Assembly: GCA_024644805.1 (NCBI GenBank)
Contig: JAHEHC010000003.1
Location: 1-49,491 of the forward strand
Length of the DNA stretch: 49,491 nucleotides
DNA from: Flavobacterium sp.
GTDB lineage: Bacteria > Bacteroidota > Bacteroidia > Flavobacteriales > Flavobacteriaceae
Reading direction: 5' to 3'
The translations under genes were made by a program, and so were the position numbers. This document shows positions 1 through 8,264 of this stretch, piece by piece. The stretch's first letter is position 1. Each line of letters begins with the position of its first letter. The notes beneath the pieces are model-generated. The model did no database searches. It was given only the letters and a program-made list of their open reading frames with translations, and was not told the origin of the DNA.

Positions 1-92
1 GGATTACTCCCCCGAATGCTCGGGGTCATGATCCTCCATGAGAGGAAGCCTCAATATAGCTAAAACAGACTTCGTCTGTTAAGCCTTTTTTT
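1..92. repeat. Hairpin-rich stretch at the window edge, nature unresolved
   Basis: Four small inverted repeats follow one another: CCCCGA/TCGGGG (10-25), TCCTC/GAGGA (32-46), GAGG/CCTC (42-52) and AACAGAC/GTCTGTT (64-80). The last is followed, five bases later, by a run of seven T (86-92), so it may act as a plus-strand terminator for something to the left of the window. All three plus-strand frames reach stops (29-31, 40-42 and 61-63; the frame stopping at 29 runs open again to 80-82), so no intact gene can be called. It could be the decayed end of a gene or an interspersed structured repeat. From 93 to 136 I see nothing. Confidence 0.4.
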
Positions 93-136
93 GATCGTCA
101 TTTATTTTAAAATAAATTTTTCAAATAAATTCCTCC

Positions 137-171
137 AAAAAAATAGCTCAAACGCAATGGCGTTTGAGCTA
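137..171 (-). terminator. Rho-independent terminator of tRNA-Pro
   Basis: A perfect 12-bp stem (144-155 with 160-171) closes a four-base loop. Read on the minus strand it is followed by seven T (the A run at 137-143). It lies immediately 3' of the minus-strand tRNA gene, as expected for a factor-independent terminator. Confidence 0.87.
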
Positions 172-174
172 TAT

Positions 175-253
175 TGGTCGGGATGAGAGGATTCGAACCT
201 CCGATCTCTGGTCCCCCAGACCAGCACTTTAAACCGGACTAAGCTACATCCCG
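175..253 (-). tRNA. tRNA-Pro, anticodon GGG
   Basis: On the minus strand the acceptor arm CGGGATG (253-247) pairs with CATCCCG (185-179), followed by discriminator A and an encoded CCA (177-175). The anticodon stem CTGGT/ACCAG encloses the loop CTGGGGG, whose central triplet is GGG, reading proline codons CCC and CCU. The T arm carries TTCGAAT between GGAGG and CCTCT. Length is 79 nt including CCA. It is transcribed away from udk. Confidence 0.95.
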
Positions 254-338
254 AATTACAGCTGCAAAAATAGTTAAAATAAGACCCAACACAAATATGT
301 TTTTGTTTTTTGTTTTACCTTAAAACCGTATTTCTCAT

Positions 339-346
339 TATCTTTG
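339..346 (+). promoter_or_regulatory. Candidate Bacteroidota -7 box for udk
   Basis: TATCTTTG matches the Bacteroidota -7 consensus TAnnTTTG and ends 15 bases before the udk ATG, which implies a very short leader. No convincing -33 TTTG lies at the usual distance; the nearest (309-312) is about 26 bases upstream. Confidence 0.5.
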
Positions 347-361
347 TAAAAACATAAACCT

Positions 362-970
362 ATGCTGATTATTGGCATCGCCGGAGGAACCGGCAGCGGG
401 AAAACTACCGTAGTTGATCAAATTGTAGAAGAACTTCCATCCGACGAAGTGTGTGTGATATCACAAGACTCCTACTATAAAGACACCAGCCATCTAAGTT
501 TTAAGGAACGTGAAGATATCAATTTCGATCATCCGAAAGCGATAGATTTCAAACTTCTGATCAAACATCTGAAAGAATTAAGAAAAGGAAACACCGTAGA
601 ACAACCGGTTTATTCCTTTGTTGAACACAACAGAACCGGAGAGACCATCACTACACCCCCAAGAAAGGTGGTCATCGTAGAAGGGATCCTGATCTTTACC
701 AATCCCGATATCAGAGAACTGTTCGATATCAATATCTATGTGCATGCCGATAGCGATGAACGTTTGATAAGAAGACTCAAACGCGATATGGCCGAACGTG
801 GCAGAGACCTCGAAGAGGTTCTTAATCGATATCAGACCACCCTAAAACCCATGCACCAACAATTCATTGAGCCTACCAAGGAATATGCAGATATCATAAT
901 TCCTACCAACAGGTACAACACCGTTGCAGTCGACCTCATTCGAACAATCATTCACCAAAGAATCAGTTAA
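362..970 (+). CDS. udk: Uridine kinase
   Basis: This cytosolic pyrimidine-salvage enzyme phosphorylates uridine and cytidine to UMP and CMP with ATP or GTP. The P-loop GGTGSGKT is at residues 8-15. It is followed by the nucleoside-binding region with SQDSYYKD and NFDHPKAID, and by the lid region with RLIRRLKRD. The 202-residue length is normal for bacterial Udk. The ATG at 362 puts the P-loop at its usual distance from the N-terminus. It is the first gene of a tight plus-strand run; the divIC-like gene starts five bases after its stop. Confident call on sequence family; phosphate donor and substrate range are family knowledge. Confidence 0.95.
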   Translation: MLIIGIAGGTGSGKTTVVDQIVEELPSDEVCVISQDSYYKDTSHLSFKEREDINFDHPKAIDFKLLIKHLKELRKGNTVEQPVYSFVEHNRTGETITTPPRKVVIVEGILIFTNPDIRELFDINIYVHADSDERLIRRLKRDMAERGRDLEEVLNRYQTTLKPMHQQFIEPTKEYADIIIPTNRYNTVAVDLIRTIIHQRIS

Positions 971-975
971 TCGCC

Positions 976-1314
976 GTGAAATTTTTTGGACTGGAAAATA
1001 AAAGATGGTTTAAGATTATGGTCAACAGATACCTGTTGATATTCATCCTATTCGTGGTCTGGATGGTATTCTTCGATACCAACTCCTACTTTATCCACGA
1101 CGAATTGAATAAAGATATTGATGCTCTGGAGGATAACAAGGAATTCTATAAGAACGAGATCGAAAATGACAAAGCCTTCATTGAAAAGATGAAGGACAGC
1201 AATGAGATGGAACGTTATGCCAGAGAAAAATACTATCTGAAAAAAGAAAATGAGGACATCTATATCATCGAGCATGAGGATAGCCTCAAAAAAGACACTA
1301 AAAAAGATGAGTGA
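976..1314 (+). CDS. Septum formation initiator family protein (FtsB/DivIC-like)
   Basis: This is a 112-residue bitopic membrane protein. A short basic N-terminus precedes one transmembrane segment at about residues 17-35, then a charged coiled coil at about 42-75 and an acidic/lysine-rich tail. That layout is typical of the DivIC/FtsB family, which works with FtsL and FtsQ/DivIB to recruit and activate septal cell-wall synthesis. The start is GTG at 976, five bases after the udk stop; no ATG upstream of the membrane segment fits. Its last eight bases overlap the likely mutA start at 1307, suggesting translational coupling. The family call is good, but FtsB versus DivIC naming cannot be settled here. 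Confidence 0.82.
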   Translation: MKFFGLENKRWFKIMVNRYLLIFILFVVWMVFFDTNSYFIHDELNKDIDALEDNKEFYKNEIENDKAFIEKMKDSNEMERYAREKYYLKKENEDIYIIEHEDSLKKDTKKDE

Positions 1315-2680
1315 ATTCTTATTTGACGAATTTGATCCTGTCAACTCCCAGGAATGGAAACAAAAGATCCAAATGGATCTCAAAGGAGCAGATTATAATG
1401 AAGCCCTGATCTGGAATACTTTGGAGGGAATCGATGTGAGACCTTTCTATCATTCCGAAGAGCATACTACCAAACCACTATCCATACCAGGCATTCCTAA
1501 TTCCTGGAATATAGCCAATGAGGTGTTTATTGATAATGGATCGATAGCCAATTCATTGGCTTTGAATGCCATGGAACGCGGAGCCGATGCCATAGTTTTT
1601 AAAGCCGAAAAGGAATTCAATGTGACCGAGGTATTTCAAGATTTTCCTTTTACCAAGGCATCCATTTACCTTCAATTGGATTTTATTTCAAAGGATTTCC
1701 TACTGGATTTAGATCGTTTCCTTTCTAATAATAAGGCTTCCGTTTTCTACGGGATCGATATTTTGGGAAATCTGATGCAAACCGGTAATTGGCACCACAA
1801 CCTGAATGAAGATCATTCCACTTTGGATCATTTCAGCAAATCAGCAAAGAGTAAAAATATTCTAGGTGCCGATCTTTCCATCTATCAAAATGCCGGTGCC
1901 AATATGGTTCAGCAGTTGGCATACGGTATGGCCCACGTGAACGAATACCTGAATCATTTCAATTCAAACGATCAATTACAGGATTTCAATCCCACATTTA
2001 CAATCTCAATAGGATCCAATTACTTCTTTGAGATCGCAAAGATCAGAGCCCTGCGTTTGCTATACAGCATCCTGGCAAAGGAATATAACTGTCCTCCAGC
2101 ATGTCATATCATTGCCAAACCCAGCAACAGGAATAAGACCCTATACGACTATAATGTGAATATGCTTAGGACCTCTACAGAATATATGTCTGCCATTCTT
2201 GGCGGTGCCAATACCATATGCAGCACCTCATATGATTCCATATATCACAAGAGCAATGAGTTTGGTGAAAGGATCTCCAGAAACCAACTCCTGATATTAA
2301 GGTCGGAAAGCTATTTCAATTTTGACAACGATCCGATCCAGGGAACCTATTATATAGAGCACCTTACTGGTATGCTGGCAGAAAAAGCGCTAAATCTGTT
2401 CAAATCCATCGAATCTCAGGGCGGTATATTGAAACAGGTCAAAGAAGGGATCATCCAAAGAAAGATCAAAGAAAGTGCCGACAAGGAGCAACAGCTATTC
2501 GATGAGGGTAAGATCAAATTACTGGGAACCAACATCCACATCAATCCAGATGATCGTATGAAAGATGACCTCGAACTGTATCCATTTTTGAAGAAAAGGA
2601 ACGAAAAGACCCTAATCGAACCCATTTTACCAAAAAGACTATCAGAGCATTTAGAACAAGAACGTTTAAAGACCGAATAA
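1307..2680 (+). CDS. mutA: Methylmalonyl-CoA mutase small subunit (MutA-like)
   Basis: The product is the non-catalytic partner of adenosylcobalamin-dependent methylmalonyl-CoA mutase, which interconverts succinyl-CoA and (R)-methylmalonyl-CoA. The protein resembles the TIM-barrel half of the family, with SIGSNYFFEIAKIRALR and the NTICSTSYD region, but ends at 457 residues and has no cobalamin-binding domain. I chose ATG 1307 (MSEFLFDEF...) over the upstream in-frame ATG at 1250, which would run through divIC in another frame and adds 19 low-complexity residues. The start overlaps the divIC-like gene by eight bases. A lipoprotein gene follows one base after the stop and then mutB, so it is probably cotranscribed with both. 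Confidence 0.9.
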   Translation: MSEFLFDEFDPVNSQEWKQKIQMDLKGADYNEALIWNTLEGIDVRPFYHSEEHTTKPLSIPGIPNSWNIANEVFIDNGSIANSLALNAMERGADAIVFKAEKEFNVTEVFQDFPFTKASIYLQLDFISKDFLLDLDRFLSNNKASVFYGIDILGNLMQTGNWHHNLNEDHSTLDHFSKSAKSKNILGADLSIYQNAGANMVQQLAYGMAHVNEYLNHFNSNDQLQDFNPTFTISIGSNYFFEIAKIRALRLLYSILAKEYNCPPACHIIAKPSNRNKTLYDYNVNMLRTSTEYMSAILGGANTICSTSYDSIYHKSNEFGERISRNQLLILRSESYFNFDNDPIQGTYYIEHLTGMLAEKALNLFKSIESQGGILKQVKEGIIQRKIKESADKEQQLFDEGKIKLLGTNIHINPDDRMKDDLELYPFLKKRNEKTLIEPILPKRLSEHLEQERLKTE

Positions 2681-2681
2681 C

Positions 2682-3275
2682 ATGAAGAAGTACCTTATTT
2701 TAATTCTAATTATTACCCTAATGAATTCCTGCAAGGAACCCATTCAATACAAATATCAAGACGATGTAAGGGTGGTTCAATGCGAAGGTGCCGATAACGA
2801 TCTCATGCATGAGGCTTACTACAGCTTCTTATATGATATTTACGAATATTATAAAAAGAATGAAGTCAAACCGGAATTTGTCAACACCTATTACAGTCTG
2901 GCTCAATATATCTACAGGGGTGCTATGGGTGAGGTAGATTACCTGGTTTTTGCCTCTCCGCATACTTTAGATCTGTTAGAAGAGCTAAAGAAAGATGAAG
3001 ATCTATGGAATCTGGATTCTAAAAAGAGCAATTTGAACTACAATAACGAATTCGTGAATTGCCTGATCGAGAACATTAAAAATGAAGAGATCAAAGTGAC
3101 GATCAATGCATTGAGGGAATCCAATGCTTTGAGTCCGATGATCCTCGCTGAAACCTATCGTATCAATATCAAGGATACGCAAACCGATAAATACTTCGAG
3201 ATGTTTCTGGCCTTTGATACCTATTATCAATATTTAATGGAAGTCGATATGTCAAATTTGAGTTACTATGAATAG
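2682..3275 (+). CDS. Small lipoprotein of unknown function between mutA and mutB
   Basis: I do not recognise a named family. The 197-residue product begins with a lipoprotein signal peptide: a hydrophobic stretch ending in LMNSC with the lipidation cysteine at residue 17. The mature part is acidic and tyrosine-rich, probably largely helical, and has no catalytic motif I can name. It starts one base after the mutA stop and its last eight bases overlap the mutB ATG (ATGAATAG), so all three should be translated from one message. That is odd, because the mutase is cytosolic whereas this protein should be attached to a membrane. A role linked to the mutase is inference from position only. Confidence 0.8.
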   Translation: MKKYLILILIITLMNSCKEPIQYKYQDDVRVVQCEGADNDLMHEAYYSFLYDIYEYYKKNEVKPEFVNTYYSLAQYIYRGAMGEVDYLVFASPHTLDLLEELKKDEDLWNLDSKKSNLNYNNEFVNCLIENIKNEEIKVTINALRESNALSPMILAETYRINIKDTQTDKYFEMFLAFDTYYQYLMEVDMSNLSYYE

Positions 3276-5331
3276 AAAGGAAATTGGTCATCTGGAATTG
3301 AATTTAGATTCTGATCGCAAAGAAAGAAGGGCATTAAATCATCTGGATTTTGTTGCCGGGATACCCCCGTACCTCAGAGGGCCCTACTCCACCATGTATG
3401 TGAGAAGGCCCTGGACCATCAGACAATATGCAGGTTTCTCAACCGCAGAGGAAAGCAATGCTTTCTATAGAAGAAATCTTGAAGCAGGCCAAAAAGGGTT
3501 GTCGGTAGCATTCGATCTGGCAACACACCGAGGCTATGACAGCGATCACGAACGAGTGGTTGGTGATGTTGGAAAAGCAGGAGTGGCTATCGATAGTATC
3601 GAGGACATGAAGATTCTTTTCGACCAAATTCCTTTGGACAAGATGAGTGTGTCCATGACCATGAACGGAGCGGTATTGCCCATCATGGCATTCTATATAG
3701 TTGTGGCCGAAGAGCAGGGCGTGACCCTGGAACAGCTTTCCGGTACCATCCAAAACGATATTCTGAAGGAATTCATGGTTCGGAACACCTATATATACCC
3801 TCCCACTCCTTCCATGAAGATCATCAGTGACATCTTCGAATTCACTTCGAAGAACATGCCCAAATTCAACTCGATCTCCATCTCTGGATATCACATGCAG
3901 GAGGCCGGTGCCACCAGCGAGATAGAATTGGCCTATACTTTGGCCGACGGACTAGAATACATACGAACCGGTATCGAAGCGGGAATGGATATCGATTCCT
4001 TCGCCCCTCGCCTATCCTTCTTCTGGGCCATCGGAATGGATCATTTCAAGGAGATCGCCAAGATGAGAGCTGCCAGAATGCTTTGGGCTAAATTGGTAAA
4101 GCAATTCAATCCCAAGAATGCAAAATCATTGGCGCTCAGAACCCACTGTCAGACCAGTGGTTGGAGCCTTACCGAACAGGATCCGTTCAATAATGTGGCT
4201 CGCACATGCATCGAAGCGGCCGCAGCAGCTTTTGGAGGGACCCAATCGCTGCATACAAACGCCTTGGACGAGGCCATTGCCTTACCAACCGATTTCTCTG
4301 CACGGATAGCACGAAACACACAGATCTACTTACAGGAAGAGACCCATATCACCAAAACGGTCGATCCCTGGGCGGGCAGCGCCCTGGTCGAACAACTCAC
4401 CGAAGACATCGCCAAGAAGGCCTGGGAGCTCATCCAGGAAGTGGAAGAACTGGGTGGAATGACCAAAGCCATTGAGACCGGTATACCCAAATTGCGTATT
4501 GAAGAGGCTGCAGCTAAAAAACAAGCGAGAATAGACAGCGGACAAGACACCATCATCGGTGTCAATAAACACCGTTTGAAGAAGGAAGATCCATTACAAA
4601 TATTGGATGTAGATAACCAGAAAGTTCGACTTTCGCAAATAGAGCGATTGGATCAGATAAAAAGAACACGAGACGAACAAAAGGTTTCTGTTGCTCTGGA
4701 TAATTTAACCGAATGTGCAAAATCAGGTCAGCAAAATTTATTAGCTTTAGCTGTTGAAGCCGCACGGGAAAGAGCCACTCTTGGGGAGATCTCCATGGCA
4801 TTGGAAAAGGAATTTGGAAGGCATAAGGCCCAGATCAGATCCTTTAGCGGTGTATATAGCAAAGAAATGAAGAACGACCCATCATTTGAGAAAGCCAGGG
4901 AACTCGCCAATAAATTCTCCAAATTGGAAGGCCGAAGACCTCGTATATTGATCGCCAAGATGGGACAGGACGGACACGATCGTGGTGCGAAGGTAGTAGC
5001 CACCGGATATGCCGATGTGGGCTTCGATGTGGACATCGGACCCTTATTTCAAACACCGGAAGAAGCCACCAAACAGGCCGTTGAGAATGATGTTCATATC
5101 ATCGGAGTTTCCTCATTGGCAGCAGGACATAAGACTCTGGTGCCTCAGGTCATCGAGGAATTGAAGAAATACGAACGTGAGGACATCATGGTGATCGTGG
5201 GTGGTGTGATCCCGCACCAGGATTATCAATTCTTGTTCGATGCCGGAGCTGTTGCAGTCTATGGTCCCGGTACCAGGATCAGTGAGGCGGCCATCGACCT
5301 GCTGAACATTCTGATCGATTCTGTAGAATAA
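3268..5331 (+). CDS. mutB: Methylmalonyl-CoA mutase large (catalytic) subunit
   Basis: This is the catalytic subunit of the adenosylcobalamin-dependent mutase, which links propionate and branched-chain breakdown with succinyl-CoA. The 687-residue protein has the N-terminal substrate barrel ([20 protein letters not shown], then [10 protein letters not shown] and YPPTPSMKI) and a C-terminal cobalamin-binding domain from about residue 555. The base-off cobalamin motif DxHxxG is present at D568, H570 and G573, followed by the conserved [14 protein letters not shown] and GGVIPHQDY segments. Length is slightly short of the usual 700-730 because of a short N-terminus. It overlaps the lipoprotein gene by eight bases. 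No epimerase or MeaB chaperone gene lies nearby. Confidence 0.96.
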   Translation: MNRKEIGHLELNLDSDRKERRALNHLDFVAGIPPYLRGPYSTMYVRRPWTIRQYAGFSTAEESNAFYRRNLEAGQKGLSVAFDLATHRGYDSDHERVVGDVGKAGVAIDSIEDMKILFDQIPLDKMSVSMTMNGAVLPIMAFYIVVAEEQGVTLEQLSGTIQNDILKEFMVRNTYIYPPTPSMKIISDIFEFTSKNMPKFNSISISGYHMQEAGATSEIELAYTLADGLEYIRTGIEAGMDIDSFAPRLSFFWAIGMDHFKEIAKMRAARMLWAKLVKQFNPKNAKSLALRTHCQTSGWSLTEQDPFNNVARTCIEAAAAAFGGTQSLHTNALDEAIALPTDFSARIARNTQIYLQEETHITKTVDPWAGSALVEQLTEDIAKKAWELIQEVEELGGMTKAIETGIPKLRIEEAAAKKQARIDSGQDTIIGVNKHRLKKEDPLQILDVDNQKVRLSQIERLDQIKRTRDEQKVSVALDNLTECAKSGQQNLLALAVEAARERATLGEISMALEKEFGRHKAQIRSFSGVYSKEMKNDPSFEKARELANKFSKLEGRRPRILIAKMGQDGHDRGAKVVATGYADVGFDVDIGPLFQTPEEATKQAVENDVHIIGVSSLAAGHKTLVPQVIEELKKYEREDIMVIVGGVIPHQDYQFLFDAGAVAVYGPGTRISEAAIDLLNILIDSVE

Positions 5332-5360
5332 TTGTTCACTTCGACAAGCTCAGTGAACAA
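5332..5360. repeat. Inverted repeat directly after mutB
   Basis: TTGTTCACT (5332-5340) pairs with AGTGAACAA (5352-5360) around a TCGACAAGCTC loop, starting at the base after the mutB stop. There is no T run behind it, so it is not a standard terminator, although it could stabilise the mutB mRNA end. The core TTCGACAAGCTCAGTG recurs in inverted orientation with one mismatch in the tandem copies just downstream. Confidence 0.7.
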
Positions 5361-5390
5361 TTCAAATTCTTTAATAATCTTTCATTGATC

Positions 5391-5429
5391 GGACACTGAG
5401 CCTGTCGAACGGACACTGAGCCTGTCGAA
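5391..5429. repeat. Two tandem copies of a 19-bp interspersed repeat unit
   Basis: GGACACTGAGCCTGTCGAA occurs at 5391-5409 and again at 5411-5429, one base apart. Its CACTGAGCCTGTCGAA core is the reverse complement, with one mismatch, of the sequence at 5339-5354. This looks like a small REP-type cluster in the mutB-SDR gap. I recall similar CTCAGTG/TTCGACA elements scattered through flavobacterial genomes, but that is memory, not something shown here. Confidence 0.7.
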
Positions 5430-5507
5430 GTGTACGTGATGAATGCTGAATCATCTCTATCAAAAATAAACTCACCAAATAGTTGCTTACCATTTAGTAA
5501 ATACCTT

Positions 5508-5538
5508 TTTGTAAGTTTTTAATAATATTGTACTTTAA
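5508..5538 (+). promoter_or_regulatory. Weak candidate promoter for the SDR gene
   Basis: A TTTG (5508-5511) is followed after exactly 19 bases by TACTTTAA (5531-5538). Spacing fits the Bacteroidota TTTG-N19-TAnnTTTG pattern, but the -7 box matches only partly. The SDR ATG is 50 bases downstream. Confidence 0.33.
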
Positions 5539-5588
5539 CAGAGACTGCGACACCGTTACATTGAAGATTTACAAAAAGATATTAAACT

Positions 5589-6470
5589 ATGAATTACAAA
5601 GGAAAATTACTGCGTGATAATGCTCTCAAAGGAAAGACCATCGTGGTCACCGGTGGAGGTAGTGGATTGGGAAAAGCGATGTCCACCTACTTTCTTGAAC
5701 TAGGTGCTAACGTGGTGATCACCTCCAGGAATATGGAAAAGCTCACCAAGGTGAAGGCAGAACTGGAAGAAAAGACCGGAGGGAAAGTCCTAGCGGTTCC
5801 TTGTGATGTTAGAGAATACGATCAGGTTGAAGTACTCGTTAATGCTACCACAGATGCTTTTGGATCTGCCGATGTACTGGTGAACAATGCCGCAGGGAAT
5901 TTTATCTCTCCTACCGAAAGACTCTCTTCCAATGCATTTGATACCATCATCGACATTGTCTTGAAAGGCACCAAGAATTGCACCCTTGCCTTTGGAAAAC
6001 ACTGGATCGAAAAGAAAGAAACAGAAAAATCGGTTTTGAATATCGTGACCACCTATGCCTGGACCGGTTCGGCCTATGTCGTGCCCAGTGCCACAGCAAA
6101 GGCTGGTGTGTTAGCCATGACCCGATCATTGGCGGTGGAATGGGCTAAATATGGAATGCGGTTCAATGCCATTGCACCAGGACCATTTCCTACCAAGGGA
6201 GCCTGGGACCGGCTCTTACCCGGTGATCTGAAAGATAAGTTCGATATGACCAAGAAAGTTCCATTGAAACGGGTGGGCGAACATCAGGAACTGGCCAATC
6301 TGGCTGCTTATCTGGTTTCCGACTTTTCGGCCTATATCAATGGAGAGGTGATCACCATTGACGGTGGTGAATGGTTGAAGGGAGCCGGTCAATTTAACAT
6401 GTTGGAGCAGATCCCTGAAGAGATGTGGGACATGTTGGAGATGATGATCAGATCCAAGAAAAAGGGCTAA
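5589..6470 (+). CDS. SDR family oxidoreductase, 2,4-dienoyl-CoA reductase type
   Basis: It probably reduces 2,4-dienoyl-CoA with NADPH, the auxiliary step needed to beta-oxidise polyunsaturated acyl-CoA. The 293-residue protein has the cofactor loop TGGGSGLG (21-28) and NNAAGNF (99-105). The usual SDR YxxxK pair is absent: where the tyrosine should be, the sequence reads SATAK. That is the arrangement in mammalian DECR1, whose catalytic Asn, Tyr, Ser and Lys correspond by position to N104, Y156, S167 and K171 here. The motif GSAYVVPSATAKAG and the C-terminal EMWDMLEMMIR tail also resemble DECR1. It is a single gene set off by repeats upstream and by the parA promoter region downstream. Confidence 0.87.
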   Translation: MNYKGKLLRDNALKGKTIVVTGGGSGLGKAMSTYFLELGANVVITSRNMEKLTKVKAELEEKTGGKVLAVPCDVREYDQVEVLVNATTDAFGSADVLVNNAAGNFISPTERLSSNAFDTIIDIVLKGTKNCTLAFGKHWIEKKETEKSVLNIVTTYAWTGSAYVVPSATAKAGVLAMTRSLAVEWAKYGMRFNAIAPGPFPTKGAWDRLLPGDLKDKFDMTKKVPLKRVGEHQELANLAAYLVSDFSAYINGEVITIDGGEWLKGAGQFNMLEQIPEEMWDMLEMMIRSKKKG

Positions 6471-6598
6471 GAATACCGTATTCTAAATACTTTCCATCAT
6501 TCATCGGCATTCTTAAATTGTTGACTTCCTGTTAACAAATTACATTTTCTATCCACATAATTAGTTGTATTTTTAAGTTCTAAATCTACTGAGAATAC

Positions 6599-7387
6599 AT
6601 GGGAAAGATAATTGCTATTGCGAACCAAAAGGGAGGAGTCGGAAAGACCACCACCACTGTGAATCTTGCTGCTTCATTAGGGGTTTTGGAAAAGAAGATC
6701 CTTTTGATCGATGCCGATCCTCAGGCCAATGCGTCTTCTGGTTTGGGCATTGATGTGGAACAGGTGGAGATCGGATCCTACCAATTGCTCGAGCATGCGG
6801 TTCTTGCAAAGGATGCAATACAAACAACTTCGTCTCCTAATGTCGATATCATTCCAGCCCATATCGATCTGGTCGCCATTGAGATCGAACTGGTCGATAA
6901 GGAAAATCGGGAATCCATGCTGAAACAGGCCATTGAGGGCCTGGCAGATGATTACGACTACATTCTGATCGATTGTGCTCCCTCATTGGGCCTTTTAACT
7001 CTTAATGCTCTGACTGCAGCCGATTCGGTCATAATTCCTATTCAGTGTGAATATTTTGCATTGGAGGGTTTGGGAAAACTTCTTAACACCATCAAGAGTA
7101 TTCAGAAGATTCATAACCCCGAACTGGATATCGAAGGATTGTTACTCACTATGTACGATTCAAGACTGAGACTCTCGAATCAGGTGGTTGAAGAGGTCAA
7201 GAAACACTTCGATGAAATGGTCTTCAAGACAATCATTCAGCGCAATGTGCGTTTAGGAGAAGCTCCCAGCTATGGAGAAAGCATCATTAGCTATGATGCC
7301 AGTAGTAAAGGTGCCAATAATTACTTAAGTTTGGCACAGGAAATAATTGAGAAAAACACAGTCAGTTCACATGGCGAAAGCAACTAA
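6599..7387 (+). CDS. parA: Chromosome-partitioning ATPase ParA (Soj)
   Basis: This ATPase acts with ParB bound at parS to move and separate replicated chromosome origins. The deviant Walker A motif KGGVGKTT is at residues 11-18. It is followed by LIDADPQANASSGLG and by DYILIDCAPSLGLLTLNAL, both diagnostic of the Soj/MinD-type family. The 262-residue length is typical of a chromosomal ParA without the N-terminal HTH of plasmid forms. ATG 6599 is the only sensible start. A TATTTTTA box at 6568-6575 is a possible -7 element. The parB start lies inside the parA 3' end. I found no parS-like TGTTTCACGTGAAACA in the window by eye. Confidence 0.95.
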   Translation: MGKIIAIANQKGGVGKTTTTVNLAASLGVLEKKILLIDADPQANASSGLGIDVEQVEIGSYQLLEHAVLAKDAIQTTSSPNVDIIPAHIDLVAIEIELVDKENRESMLKQAIEGLADDYDYILIDCAPSLGLLTLNALTAADSVIIPIQCEYFALEGLGKLLNTIKSIQKIHNPELDIEGLLLTMYDSRLRLSNQVVEEVKKHFDEMVFKTIIQRNVRLGEAPSYGESIISYDASSKGANNYLSLAQEIIEKNTVSSHGESN

Positions 7388-8264
7388 AAAGCAAGCATTG
7401 GGACGTGGATTGTCAGCATTACTGAAAGATCCTGACAATGATATACGGACGGCAGCCGACAAGAATGCCGATCAGGTCGTGGGCAATATTGTGGATCTTG
7501 ACATCAATTCCATAGAAGTAAATCCTTTTCAGCCCAGAACCAGTTTCAATGAAGAGACACTGAGGGAACTCGCCTCTTCAATAAAGGAATTGGGGGTCAT
7601 TCAACCCATTACGGTACGAAAAATGGATTTCAATAAATACCAGTTGGTAAGTGGTGAGAGGCGCTATCGTGCTTCAAAGCTGATTGGATTGGATACCATA
7701 CCTTCCTATATCCGAATTGCCAACGATCAGGAAGCATTGGAGATGGCCCTGGTAGAGAATATTCAACGTCAGGATCTCGACCCCATCGAAATTGCACTAT
7801 CCTACCAACGATTGATCGAAGAGATCGAGGTCACCCAAGAGGAATTGAGCGAACGGGTCGGAAAGAATCGTTCTACCATTTCTAATTACCTGCGCTTATT
7901 GAAGCTGGATCCGATCATACAAACCGGAATGCGAGATGGTTTTATCTCCATGGGACACGGAAGGGCATTGATCAACGTGGAAAGCTTGAACGATCAGTTG
8001 GATATCTATGAGAAAATCATCACAAAGAATCTCTCCGTAAGAGCTACTGAAGCCTTGGTAAGGCAATATAAAAATCCAAATGAACGGTCAAGTACATCAA
8101 AAAGACCACTCCCTTCCTATGTCAAAAATGCCAAAAAGGAGCTGGATACGATCATCGAAAACCCGGTAAACATCAAGATCTCTGAAAAGGGAAAAGGCAC
8201 ATTGATGATCCCATTTACCAATAAAGAAGACCTTCAAAGGATCCTCAACTTATTTAAAAAGTGA
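7371..8264 (+). CDS. parB: Chromosome-partitioning protein ParB
   Basis: ParB is a CTP-dependent clamp that loads at parS and spreads along DNA, serving as the cargo for ParA. The N-terminus reads MAKATKKQALGRGLSALL, the usual ParA-stimulating peptide. It is followed by the ParB/Srx domain with NPFQPR, GERRYRASKL (the nucleotide-binding box) and ENIQRQDLDPIE, then the helix-turn-helix around RVGKNRSTISNYLRLL. ATG 7371 gives 297 residues and matches the conserved N-terminus; the in-frame TTG at 7347 would add eight unlikely residues. It overlaps parA by 17 bases and the next gene by four, so the cluster is probably translationally coupled. Confidence 0.95.
   Translation: MAKATKKQALGRGLSALLKDPDNDIRTAADKNADQVVGNIVDLDINSIEVNPFQPRTSFNEETLRELASSIKELGVIQPITVRKMDFNKYQLVSGERRYRASKLIGLDTIPSYIRIANDQEALEMALVENIQRQDLDPIEIALSYQRLIEEIEVTQEELSERVGKNRSTISNYLRLLKLDPIIQTGMRDGFISMGHGRALINVESLNDQLDIYEKIITKNLSVRATEALVRQYKNPNERSSTSKRPLPSYVKNAKKELDTIIENPVNIKISEKGKGTLMIPFTNKEDLQRILNLFKK

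Noticed and set aside
1250-1306. Longer mutA start (19 extra residues)
   Set aside because: The added part overlaps divIC in another frame and is low-complexity; ATG 1307 gives the conserved N-terminus.
3439-3894. Antisense open frame of 151 codons inside mutB
   Set aside because: It lies wholly within a strongly conserved gene on the other strand and shows no recognisable domain; shadow of codon usage.
7347-7370. TTG start for parB
   Set aside because: ATG 7371 begins the conserved MAKATKKQALGRG sequence; the extension lies inside parA.
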